From Chitinophagaceae bacterium (lineage in GTDB: Bacteria; Bacteroidota; Bacteroidia; Chitinophagales; Chitinophagaceae): a DNA stretch of 5,829 nt. A program made the translations under genes and the position numbers. Below are positions 1 to 5,829 of this stretch, piece by piece (positions within the stretch are counted from its first letter, which is position 1; each line of letters starts with the position of its first letter). A model generated the notes under the pieces. That model was not told the DNA's origin and searched no databases. It worked only from the letters and a program-made list of their open reading frames with translations. The stretch spans positions 1 to 5,829 of the forward strand of contig JAHEZB010000170.1 in the NCBI GenBank assembly GCA_023251285.1, given 5' to 3'.

Positions 1-1058
1 TAGAAATAAACGGAACATTAAATGATTGTATCCGTTTGAATTTGCGCCTTCGCGCCGCAAGCCAGGTTTTGTATTCTCTGAAATCATTTCGATGCAATGA
101 TGCTAATGAATTGTATGATGTCGTTTCTCAAATCCAATGGGAATCAATTATTCCGAAGGATGACTACTTTTCAATAACTAGCAATGTAGATACCCCTTCA
201 ATTAATAATTCTTTGTTTGCAAATGTAAAAGTCAAAGATGCTATTGCAGATCGTTTCAGAAATAAGTTTAACGCCCGCCCTGATTCCGGCGCTGAGTTGA
301 ACAAAACCGTGATTAATTTATTTTGGAAAAACGACCATGCTGAAATCTTTATTGATACTTCAGGCGAAACTTTATCGAAACACGGATATAGAAAAATTCC
401 CGGGAAAGCACCGATGATGGAGTCACTTGCAGCCGCCACATTACTTGCTACAAACTGGAACCGGAAATCTCCTTTCATAAATCCGATGTGTGGTTCTTCC
501 ACATTGGCAATTGAAGCAGCAATGCTTGCTACAAACCGGTTTCCGGGCTTGTTTAGAGATAATTATGGGTTCATGCACATTGTTGGTTTCGATCAGGAAT
601 TTTTTAAAAACGAAAAACAAAGATTATCAGATGAGATTAAAATTATTCCCGGCTTAAAAATTATTGCCTCAGATATAAGTGGTGATGCTATTAACATTTC
701 TAAAATAAATGCGGGAGCAGCAGGAGTTGCCGATTTAATTCAATTTGATGTATGTGATTTTGCTGAAACGCCAGTTCCTGAAAATGAAATCGGAATTGTT
801 TTTTTTAATCCGGAATACGGAGAACGAATGGGTGATGAAATTGAGCTTGAACAAACTTACGGCCGCATCGGCGATTTCATGAAGAAAAAATGCAAGGGAT
901 TTACGGGCTACATTTTTACCGGCAATATGAATCTTGCAAAAAAGATCGGGTTGAAACCAAAACGTAAAATTGAATTTTATAATGGTAAAATTGATTGCCG
1001 CTTATTGGAATACGAGCTTTATTCTGGCAGCAGGAGAGAAGATAAGGATCAGAAATAA
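1..1058 (+). CDS. THUMP domain class I SAM-dependent RNA methyltransferase (RlmL-N/YpsC type), 5'-truncated by window edge
   Basis: Probably methylates a guanine N2 in 23S rRNA (the RlmL N-terminal half makes m2G2445 in E. coli); the exact target here is inferred. The frame is open from base 3 with no stop, giving 351 visible residues. The first visible codons (EINGTLNDC...NLRLRAASQVL) match the family's internal ferredoxin-like region, so the TTG at 36 is not the start and roughly 40 N-terminal residues lie outside the window. Numbering from base 3: THUMP region about 25-120; the hallmark SGE...GYRK...KAPMMESLAA at about 120-144; SAM-binding motif I NPMCGSST at 160-167; a motif II acid in ASDIS near 224; DVCDF near 249-253; catalytic-type motif IV NPEYGER at 269-275. 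Two deviations from the usual text are seen: GSS for GSG in motif I and NPEY for NPPY. The C-terminal GKIDCRLLEYELY block is typical, so the 3' end is complete. The single-domain form lacks the RlmK half found in gamma-proteobacterial fusions. Family confidence is high, substrate confidence moderate. Confidence 0.93.
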   Translation, partial: EINGTLNDCIRLNLRLRAASQVLYSLKSFRCNDANELYDVVSQIQWESIIPKDDYFSITSNVDTPSINNSLFANVKVKDAIADRFRNKFNARPDSGAELNKTVINLFWKNDHAEIFIDTSGETLSKHGYRKIPGKAPMMESLAAATLLATNWNRKSPFINPMCGSSTLAIEAAMLATNRFPGLFRDNYGFMHIVGFDQEFFKNEKQRLSDEIKIIPGLKIIASDISGDAINISKINAGAAGVADLIQFDVCDFAETPVPENEIGIVFFNPEYGERMGDEIELEQTYGRIGDFMKKKCKGFTGYIFTGNMNLAKKIGLKPKRKIEFYNGKIDCRLLEYELYSGSRREDKDQK

Positions 1059-1242
1059 CCGATCAATAGTAGTATTTCCGTTATCAAATTGTTGCTTTTA
1101 ACGAAAAAGAATTGGTGATATTTATTCTTTTACTGGCGAACAGGAACGGTTTTTAACCAACCTTTCATATAACTTATAATTCATATATCGTTTTTTTATC
1201 TCAAAAGCCTGTTACAAAAAGGGTGATCTTCTGAATCAGTGA

Positions 1243-1270
1243 TTTGTGCCAGTTTGTGTATTTTGTGGCA
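1243..1270 (+). repeat. Three phased TTTGTG direct repeats upstream of the DUF1015 gene
   Basis: TTTGTG occurs at 1243-1248, 1253-1258 and 1262-1267, spaced 10 and 9 bp, close to one DNA turn. TGCCA at 1247-1251 and TGGCA at 1266-1270 also form a 5-bp inverted repeat around the array. An A-run follows at 1270-1277. This could be an operator, a decayed dispersed intergenic repeat, or chance in T-rich sequence; the sequence alone does not decide. Confidence 0.4.
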
Positions 1271-1316
1271 AAAAAAACGATTATTTTCAAAACAGAAATT
1301 ATTTCTTTGATTGATT

Positions 1317-1324
1317 TATATTTG
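1317..1324 (+). promoter_or_regulatory. Candidate Bacteroidota -7 element (TATATTTG) for the DUF1015 gene
   Basis: TATATTTG matches the Bacteroidota sigma-A -7 consensus TAnnTTTG at every fixed position and lies 47 bp before the ATG at 1372, which would give a leader of roughly 40 nt. No TTTG or TTG is found 17-23 bp upstream where the -33 box is expected; the nearest TTTG (1306-1309) is too close. The call rests on the -7 box and position only. Confidence 0.45.
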
Positions 1325-1371
1325 CAATCCTTACAAAAATTTTCTTGCCGCTTAAGGCACAATAAAGCAAC

Positions 1372-2592
1372 ATGATATCTATTTCTCCTTTTAAAGCGTT
1401 ACGCCCGGAAGCGCAATTTGCCAAACAAGTGGCTTCGCGTCCTTATGATGTTTTGAGCACCAGGGAAGCAAAAGTGGAAGCTGAAGGAAATCCTTATTCA
1501 TTTCTGCACATTACCAAAAGTGAAATTGACCTTCCTGCAAATATTGACGTTCACAGCCCTGAAGTTTACCAAAAAGCAAAAGAAAACCTGGACGCTTTTA
1601 TAAGCCGTTCGGTGCTTTTTAGCGAAAGCAAGCCTTGTTATTATATTTATCAGTTAATGATGAATGACAGAACACAAACAGGTTTGGTTTGCTGCAGTTC
1701 TGTCACTGATTATGAAGAAGGACTGATCAAAAAACATGAACTTACCCGCCCTGAAAAGGAACAAGACAGAATCAATCACATCAAAACAACCGGTGCACAA
1801 ACCGGCAATGTTTTTCTTGCTTTCAGAGATGTGGACGAAATCAATGATATCCTCGAAAAAGGTACTGCCAAAAATCCGATCTATAACTTCACTGCAGATG
1901 ATCGTGTTCAACATACAGTTTGGGTGATAAGCGATGAAAAAGTTATTGACCGCATCACAGAAATTTTTAAAAGCGAAGTGGATGCTACTTATATTGCTGA
2001 TGGGCATCACCGGGTAGCTTCCGCTGCAAAAGTGAAATATGTTTTGGCAGATAATGAAGAAGCAGGTCATTTTCTTTCTACGTTATTTCCGGCTTCACAA
2101 TTGAAAATAATGGATTACAACCGCGTTGTAAAAGATTTAAATGGCTTATCTGAAGAAGAATTTTTTGATAAACTGAATAAAAATTTTTCTGTAACAAGGG
2201 TTTCAAAAGCTTTTGCACCAAATGAACCGCACGATTTTGGAATGTATCTGAATCATCATTGGTATCAGCTGGCGGCACTTGATGGTACTTTTTCTACTGA
2301 TCCGATTGGCATTTTAGATATTACCATTTTACAAAATAATTTATTGGAGCCTGTTTTGGGAATAAAAGATCAGCGCACGGATACACGAATTGATTTTATT
2401 GGCGGCATCAGAGGTTTGAGCGAACTTGAAGACAGAGTAAACAGCGGCGAATGGAAAGTGGCGTTTAGCCTGTATCCTGTAACGATTCAGCAATTATTCG
2501 ATATTGCTGATAGCAACAACATCATGCCTCCAAAAAGCACCTGGTTTGAACCTAAGTTGAGAGATGGTCTTTTAACGCATCTTATTGCCTGA
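1372..2592 (+). CDS. DUF1015 family protein (COG4198), function uncertain
   Basis: A full-length 406-residue member of the DUF1015 family, which usually runs a little over 400 residues. No signal peptide or membrane segment is seen, so it is probably cytoplasmic. Family hallmarks in order: N-terminal ISPFKALRP (3-12) and RPYDVLS (23-29); GNPYSFLHI (39-47); HELTRPEKEQDRI (122-134), rich in charged residues that could be catalytic; the signature IADGHHRVASA (208-218); RTDTRIDFIGG (335-345); and the C-terminal MPPKSTWFEPK (385-395). The start is the ATG at 1372, supported by the family-typical MISISPFKALRP beginning; upstream is A-rich without a clear Shine-Dalgarno. The biochemical role is not firmly known to me. 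The DGHHR motif recalls ParB-fold free serine kinases (SerK/SbnI), and from memory DUF1015 genes in Bacteroidota often lie near serA/serC. Neither gene is in this window, so a link to serine metabolism remains a hypothesis. The neighbours offer no functional clue. Confidence 0.93.
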   Translation: MISISPFKALRPEAQFAKQVASRPYDVLSTREAKVEAEGNPYSFLHITKSEIDLPANIDVHSPEVYQKAKENLDAFISRSVLFSESKPCYYIYQLMMNDRTQTGLVCCSSVTDYEEGLIKKHELTRPEKEQDRINHIKTTGAQTGNVFLAFRDVDEINDILEKGTAKNPIYNFTADDRVQHTVWVISDEKVIDRITEIFKSEVDATYIADGHHRVASAAKVKYVLADNEEAGHFLSTLFPASQLKIMDYNRVVKDLNGLSEEEFFDKLNKNFSVTRVSKAFAPNEPHDFGMYLNHHWYQLAALDGTFSTDPIGILDITILQNNLLEPVLGIKDQRTDTRIDFIGGIRGLSELEDRVNSGEWKVAFSLYPVTIQQLFDIADSNNIMPPKSTWFEPKLRDGLLTHLIA

Positions 2593-2593
2593 T

Positions 2594-2611
2594 CAATTTT
2601 TCTGAAAATTG
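2594..2611 (+). terminator. Small perfect hairpin just after the DUF1015 stop codon
   Basis: CAATTTT (2594-2600) and AAAATTG (2605-2611) form a perfect 7-bp stem with a 4-base TCTG loop, two bases after the stop codon. The stem is almost all A-T and no T-run follows directly, so it is a weak candidate for a terminator or 3'-end stabilising structure. Confidence 0.3.
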
Positions 2612-2770
2612 CTGGCTATTTATTTCATGTCTTTATTAATCCGAAAGGACTTCACATTTTAACATAGTACAACCGCATACAAAAATTGTATCATTTATCA
2701 ACCGTATTCTGCCTTTTCATTCTATAATTATTTTTTTGTTTTTATAAAGATTTCAGGCGATAAAGTATTT

Positions 2771-2778
2771 TATCTTTA
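2771..2778 (+). promoter_or_regulatory. Candidate -7 element (TATCTTTA) immediately before the TPR gene
   Basis: TATCTTTA matches TAnnTTTG at five of six fixed positions and ends only 4 bp before the ATG at 2783. If used, transcription would begin at or next to the start codon, giving a leaderless or near-leaderless mRNA, consistent with the absence of any Shine-Dalgarno here. No good -33 TTTG sits at normal spacing; a TTTC at 2751-2754 is the nearest. The rest of the 190-bp gap shows nothing coding. Confidence 0.35.
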
Positions 2779-2782
2779 CCCG

Positions 2783-3796
2783 ATGAAAAAAATTTTCTTT
2801 GCAATTATTTTCTGTGCCCTTGCTTTCAATGTTTTTGCCCAACAGGATGATGTAAATACACTTCATGAAAACGCAAAAGCTTTTATGCGCCAGGGGGATT
2901 ACGCCAATGCCACGCTGATCCTTACAAGAGCATTTCAACAGGATCCTCAAAACCTTGATATCGCGAAAGATCTGGCAATGACTTATTATTTACAAAAAGA
3001 AAATGAAAAGGCGCTCAATACCATCAAACCCTTTGTAGATAATAATAACGCCGACGACCAGACATATCAGCTTACCGCAACTTTTTACAGAGCTTTAGCG
3101 AATGATAAAGAGGCAGAAAAAATTTATAAAAGAGCCATAAAAGAATACCCAAAAAGCGGCGGACTCTATAACGATTACGGAGAAATGCTTTTGTATAAAC
3201 ATGATGCGGCCTCGATTAAACAGTGGGAAAAAGGTATTGAAATGGATCCGTCTTTTGGTAATAATTATTACAACGCTTGCAAATATTATTACTACACAGA
3301 TTTTGCAAAATCAAAAGTGTGGTGCTTGCTTTACGGCGAAATTTTTATTAATATTGAATCATTTACCTCACGTACTGCAGAGATAAAAAATATTTTACTG
3401 GATGGTTATAAAAAGTTTTTTGCAGATCCGGATCTTTTAAAAAATATAAAAGACAAAAATGCATTTGAGATTGCTTTTTTAACCTGTATGAACAAGCAAA
3501 ATGATGTAGTGATCCGCGGTATTAATGCGGAAACGTTGACAATGATTCGCACCCGCTTTATGTTGGAATGGAATAAAAATTACGCTGAAAAATTTCCTTT
3601 CCGTCTTTTTGAATTACAGGAAAATCTTCTGGAACAGGGTCTGTTTCCAGCTTACAATCAATGGATATTTGGCGCGTCCCAAAATCTTGCCGCTTATCAA
3701 ACCTGGACAAGCAATCATTCAACAGAAATGCAGCGTTTGAAAGATTTTCAATCCGGAAGAATTTTTAAGATTCCTCCTGGCCAATATTATCATTGA
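2783..3796 (+). CDS. Exported tetratricopeptide-repeat (TPR) protein with unassigned C-terminal half
   Basis: 337 residues. Residues 1-19 form a clear Sec signal peptide: KK at 2-3, a hydrophobic core, then VFA before Q20, so signal peptidase I cleavage between A19 and Q20 is likely. Cys11 is preceded by Phe, which does not fit a lipobox. From about 27 to 160 there are four TPR-like helical pairs: about 27-56 (GDYANATLILTRAF), 57-90, 93-125 (KEAEKIYKRAIKEYP) and 126-158 (SIKQWEKGIEMDP), with a weaker, Tyr-rich fifth near 160-190. TPRs generally scaffold protein-protein contacts, so this is probably a periplasmic or surface-associated adaptor. Residues about 195-337 match no domain I recognise; they are rich in aromatic and charged residues, include a KFPFRLFELQENLLEQGLF block (270-288), and end in PPGQYYH. 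The signal peptide fixes the start at the ATG at 2783. It lies 190 bp after DUF1015 and 97 bp before the acyl-CoA ligase. Type confidence is high; specific role unknown. Confidence 0.88.
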   Translation: MKKIFFAIIFCALAFNVFAQQDDVNTLHENAKAFMRQGDYANATLILTRAFQQDPQNLDIAKDLAMTYYLQKENEKALNTIKPFVDNNNADDQTYQLTATFYRALANDKEAEKIYKRAIKEYPKSGGLYNDYGEMLLYKHDAASIKQWEKGIEMDPSFGNNYYNACKYYYYTDFAKSKVWCLLYGEIFINIESFTSRTAEIKNILLDGYKKFFADPDLLKNIKDKNAFEIAFLTCMNKQNDVVIRGINAETLTMIRTRFMLEWNKNYAEKFPFRLFELQENLLEQGLFPAYNQWIFGASQNLAAYQTWTSNHSTEMQRLKDFQSGRIFKIPPGQYYH

Positions 3797-3821
3797 TTTT
3801 CATTCTTATATTTTTTCAAAC

Positions 3822-3848
3822 TTGTTTATTATTTAATTGCTAATTTAG
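3822..3848 (+). promoter_or_regulatory. Weak candidate promoter for the acyl-CoA ligase
   Basis: TTG at 3822-3824 and TAATTTAG at 3841-3848 (five of six fixed positions of TAnnTTTG) are separated by 16 bp, slightly short of the usual Bacteroidota spacing. The pair sits 45 bp before the ATG at 3894 in a very AT-rich 97-bp gap, where chance matches are common. Confidence 0.22.
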
Positions 3849-3893
3849 GACGATTGATAAAATTTAGAAAAATTGCGTTTAAAAAGCAAAATT

Positions 3894-5675
3894 ATGAGTG
3901 GCCCCACACGATTATTTGATTGTATTGATATTCATATAAAAGATGCGCCATCAAGAACGATGCTTGCCGGAAAGGAATTTAATGAATGGAAAGAATACAG
4001 TACGGTAGAGGTTTCGGAGATTGTAAATAAATTAAGTTCCGGCTTATTATACGCCGGTATTTCTCCCGGAGATTTTACTGAAGAAGGTCGCGATAAAGTA
4101 GCCGTTATTTCTAAAAACCGTCCGGAATGGGTAATGCTGGATCTGGCAGTGCAAAAGGTTGGGGCAATCCTGATTCCCGTTTATCCTACAGTAAGCGAAA
4201 CAGATCTCGAGTTTATTTTGAGAGATGCAGGAGTAAAAATAATATTTGTAAATGATCAAGGTTTATTTGAAAAAATCAGCCATATAAAAGCGAATCTTCC
4301 GAAACTGAAAGAAGTGATTTCTTTTGAAAAAATTAATGGCGTAAAACATTGGAAAGAAATGTTGTTGCCACTAACAGAAAATATTTTAGGGGAAATAAAA
4401 AATATCTCGGATAAAATAAAGTATGAAGATCTGGCAACAATAATTTATACATCCGGTACAACCGGAACTCCGAAAGGCGTAATGCTGTCTCATAAAAATA
4501 TTTTAAGCAATGTATTAGATAGTATGCCATGTTTTCCGCCCGGGGAAAATTTTAAAGCGCTGAGTTTTTTGCCGCTGAATCATATTTTCGAGCGCATGAT
4601 AAGCTTTCTATATCTCTTTCGCGGCACATCTATATTTTTTGCTGAAAGCATGGAAGCGATTCCACAAAACCTGAAAGAAGTTGCACCCGACATGTTTACT
4701 ACTGTCCCTCGCCTCCTGGAAAAAGTGTATGAAAAAATCATGCAAAAGGGCCAGGAACTGACTGGCATGAAAAAGAAATTATTTTTTTGGGCGCATGGTC
4801 TTGCTTCGATGTATGAAATAAATAAAAACCAGGGATTATTCTATAACATCCAATTAGCCATTGCCAACAAACTGATTTTTAATAAATGGCGGGAAGCCTT
4901 AGGAGGTAAGATCATATGTATTATCAGTGGCGGAGCAGCTTGCCAGGTGAGGCTTATACGCATTTTTACCGCAGCTAAGATTCCCATTATGGAAGGATAT
5001 GGTCTCACAGAAACTTCGCCGGTGATCAGTGTGAACCGTTTCCAGGAAGAGGGAAGAATGTTTGGAACAGTAGGCCCATTGATCAATAATGTAGAAGTAA
5101 AAATTGCAGACGATGGAGAAATTTTATGCAAAGGCCCAAACATTATGATGGGATATTACAAACATCCGGAACTGACAGCAGAAGCAATGGAAGGGGAGTG
5201 GTTCAAAACCGGGGATATAGGAACTTTCGCAGACGGAAAATTTTTAAAAATAACGGATCGCAAAAAAGAAATCTTCAAGACCAGCGGTGGAAAATATGTA
5301 GCGCCTGTAGCCATTGAAAATAAAATGAAAGAATCAAATTTAATAGAAAATATAATGGTCGTGGGCGCTGGAGAAAAGTTTGTAACTGCACTGATTGTTC
5401 CCGCTTTCCCAAGTTTAAAAGTATGGTGCACTGAAAATAATATTGATTGCAGCCATAATGAACAAATTGTCGGTAATCCTTTAGTACATGATCTTTATAG
5501 TAAAGAGATTGAAAAGTATAACCAGTTTTTTAATCACGTGGAGCAAATTAAAAAGTTTGAATTATTACCGCATGAATGGAGCGTTGATACCGGCGAAATG
5601 ACACCAAAACTAAGTCTCAGGCGCAAGGTCGTACTGGAAAAAAATAAGGACATTATCAGGAAGATTTACTCGTAG
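3894..5675 (+). CDS. Long-chain fatty-acid-CoA ligase (AMP-forming), ANL superfamily
   Basis: Activates fatty acids to acyl-CoA through an acyl-adenylate (ATP to AMP and PPi), feeding beta-oxidation or lipid synthesis; cytosolic or membrane-peripheral. 593 residues, within the 590-600 typical of bacterial FadD15-like synthetases. Motifs from the ATG at 3894: P-loop A3 YTSGTTGTPKG (185-195); LPLNHIFERM (A4) after it; VPRLLEKVYEKI; GYGLTE (A5, 368-373) with Glu373 the expected Mg/ATP ligand; TGD (A7, 439-441) with Asp441 contacting the ribose; DRKKEIFKTSGGK (A8 hinge and CoA tunnel, 455-467). At the C-terminal A10 position the text is TPKLSLRRK (570-578): the lysine expected in TPTLKLKR is Ser574, with Lys at 572 instead. 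An in-frame TTG at 3873 would add seven residues (MRLKSKI), but ATG 3894 gives the family-typical MSGPTRLFD start and follows an A-rich stretch, so it is preferred. Chain-length specificity cannot be read by eye. No linked beta-oxidation genes are in the window. Confidence 0.95.
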   Translation: MSGPTRLFDCIDIHIKDAPSRTMLAGKEFNEWKEYSTVEVSEIVNKLSSGLLYAGISPGDFTEEGRDKVAVISKNRPEWVMLDLAVQKVGAILIPVYPTVSETDLEFILRDAGVKIIFVNDQGLFEKISHIKANLPKLKEVISFEKINGVKHWKEMLLPLTENILGEIKNISDKIKYEDLATIIYTSGTTGTPKGVMLSHKNILSNVLDSMPCFPPGENFKALSFLPLNHIFERMISFLYLFRGTSIFFAESMEAIPQNLKEVAPDMFTTVPRLLEKVYEKIMQKGQELTGMKKKLFFWAHGLASMYEINKNQGLFYNIQLAIANKLIFNKWREALGGKIICIISGGAACQVRLIRIFTAAKIPIMEGYGLTETSPVISVNRFQEEGRMFGTVGPLINNVEVKIADDGEILCKGPNIMMGYYKHPELTAEAMEGEWFKTGDIGTFADGKFLKITDRKKEIFKTSGGKYVAPVAIENKMKESNLIENIMVVGAGEKFVTALIVPAFPSLKVWCTENNIDCSHNEQIVGNPLVHDLYSKEIEKYNQFFNHVEQIKKFELLPHEWSVDTGEMTPKLSLRRKVVLEKNKDIIRKIYS

Positions 5676-5697
5676 CTTCTTTTTTTGAATTCGTAGA

Positions 5698-5727
5698 TTA
5701 TTTCTCTTCCAGTAAAAGGAGAAATAA
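5698..5727 (+). terminator. Hairpin downstream of the acyl-CoA ligase
   Basis: TTATTTCTC (5698-5706) pairs perfectly with GAGAAATAA (5719-5727); one G-U and one further A-U pair extend it to 11 bp around an 8-base loop (5709-5716). It begins 23 bp after the stop. No T-run follows it on the + strand, but T7 precedes it at 5679-5685, so it is a plausible 3'-end structure rather than a textbook intrinsic terminator. Confidence 0.4.
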
Positions 5728-5779
5728 CAAAGATTCTTAAGTGGAAATAACTATTATCATTTTAACAAATGCACAATCA

Positions 5780-5807
5780 TAAGTGTAACATTTTTTCGTT
5801 TCACTTA
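5780..5807. repeat. Imperfect inverted repeat near the right edge
   Basis: TAAGTGTAAC (5780-5789) pairs with GTTTCACTTA (5798-5807), ten positions with one T-T mismatch, around an 8-base loop containing T6. A related AAGTGG occurs at 5740-5745. It lacks a following T-run on either strand. It could be an operator for a gene beyond the edge or a 3'-end structure; this is undecided. Confidence 0.3.
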
Positions 5808-5829
5808 AAAAAGCGGTATTTAAATTGTA

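Larger units (their letters stand above)
1059..1371. other. Non-coding intergenic gap between the methyltransferase and DUF1015 genes
   Basis: This 313-bp stretch is AT-rich and holds no convincing gene or RNA gene on either strand. It contains a direct repeat of TTCATATA (1164-1171 and 1180-1187, 16 bp apart), a T-run at 1191-1197 without a strong hairpin before it, a small GGTT-TTT-AACC hairpin at 1148-1158, the phased TTTGTG repeats at 1243-1267, and a -7-like box at 1317-1324. The right-hand part is probably the promoter region of the DUF1015 gene. Confidence 0.7.

Noticed and set aside
164..502. Antisense open frame of 112 codons inside the methyltransferase gene
   Set aside because: It is fully opposite a well-conserved coding region, its translation resembles no family, and it has no promoter or ribosome-binding context.
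1191..1197. T-run after the methyltransferase gene as an intrinsic terminator
   Set aside because: The preceding sequence has only weak AT palindromes (ATATA/TATAT), no stable stem, and the T-run is more than 130 bp past the stop codon.
1654..2070. Antisense open frame of 138 codons inside the DUF1015 gene
   Set aside because: It lies opposite conserved DUF1015 motifs, and its Cys/Phe/Ile-rich translation is typical of a reverse-strand shadow.
2723..2728. TATAAT, resembling a proteobacterial -10 box
   Set aside because: It has no matching -35, and Bacteroidota sigma-A uses TAnnTTTG; a chance match in AT-rich sequence is likely.
2813..2815. Cys11 of the TPR protein as a lipoprotein lipidation site
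   Set aside because: The preceding residues are Ile-Ile-Phe; a lipobox needs a small residue just before the Cys, and a good signal peptidase I site follows at A19/Q20.
4841..5431. Antisense open frames opposite the acyl-CoA ligase C-terminal half
   Set aside because: They mirror conserved A5-A8 motifs of the ligase and show no independent family signature.
1..5829. A new defence, mobile or biosynthetic system spanning the four genes
   Set aside because: The genes are widely spaced and belong to ordinary housekeeping-type families, with no nuclease, toxin, transposase or integrase and no repeats flanking the block.

Overview
The window carries four genes, all on the + strand, separated by gaps of about 313, 190 and 97 bp. 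The AT-rich composition, weak or absent Shine-Dalgarno sequences, a TAnnTTTG-type -7 element before one gene, and the character of the proteins (a single-domain THUMP RNA methyltransferase with NPEYGER, a DUF1015 protein, a Sec-exported TPR protein, a long-chain acyl-CoA ligase) point to a Bacteroidota chromosome, most likely near Chitinophagaceae/Sphingobacteriales. The taxonomic placement is an inference from protein flavour, not a database result.

Layout. 1-1058: the 3' part of a THUMP-domain SAM-dependent RNA methyltransferase (RlmL N-terminal half/YpsC type), cut by the left edge. 1059-1371: a non-coding gap with three TTTGTG repeats spaced by 9-10 bp and a perfect TATATTTG -7 box. 1372-2592: a full-length DUF1015 (COG4198) protein with a DGHHR signature. 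2593-2782: a short gap with a small hairpin and a possible promoter almost touching the next start codon. 2783-3796: a secreted or periplasmic TPR protein with an unassigned C-terminal half. 3894-5675: a long-chain fatty-acid-CoA ligase (AMP-forming), best started at the ATG at 3894. 5676-5829: non-coding, with two hairpins.

The genes do not form an obvious pathway: rRNA modification, a DUF1015 protein of uncertain role, an exported TPR protein and fatty-acid activation. With gaps this wide they are more likely separate or loosely co-transcribed units than one tight operon. I see no mobile element, CRISPR array, tRNA, rRNA, toxin-antitoxin pair or defence system. The items most worth following up are the DUF1015 protein, the displaced A10 lysine in the acyl-CoA ligase, and the unassigned C-terminal half of the TPR protein. 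I do not claim a new system here.
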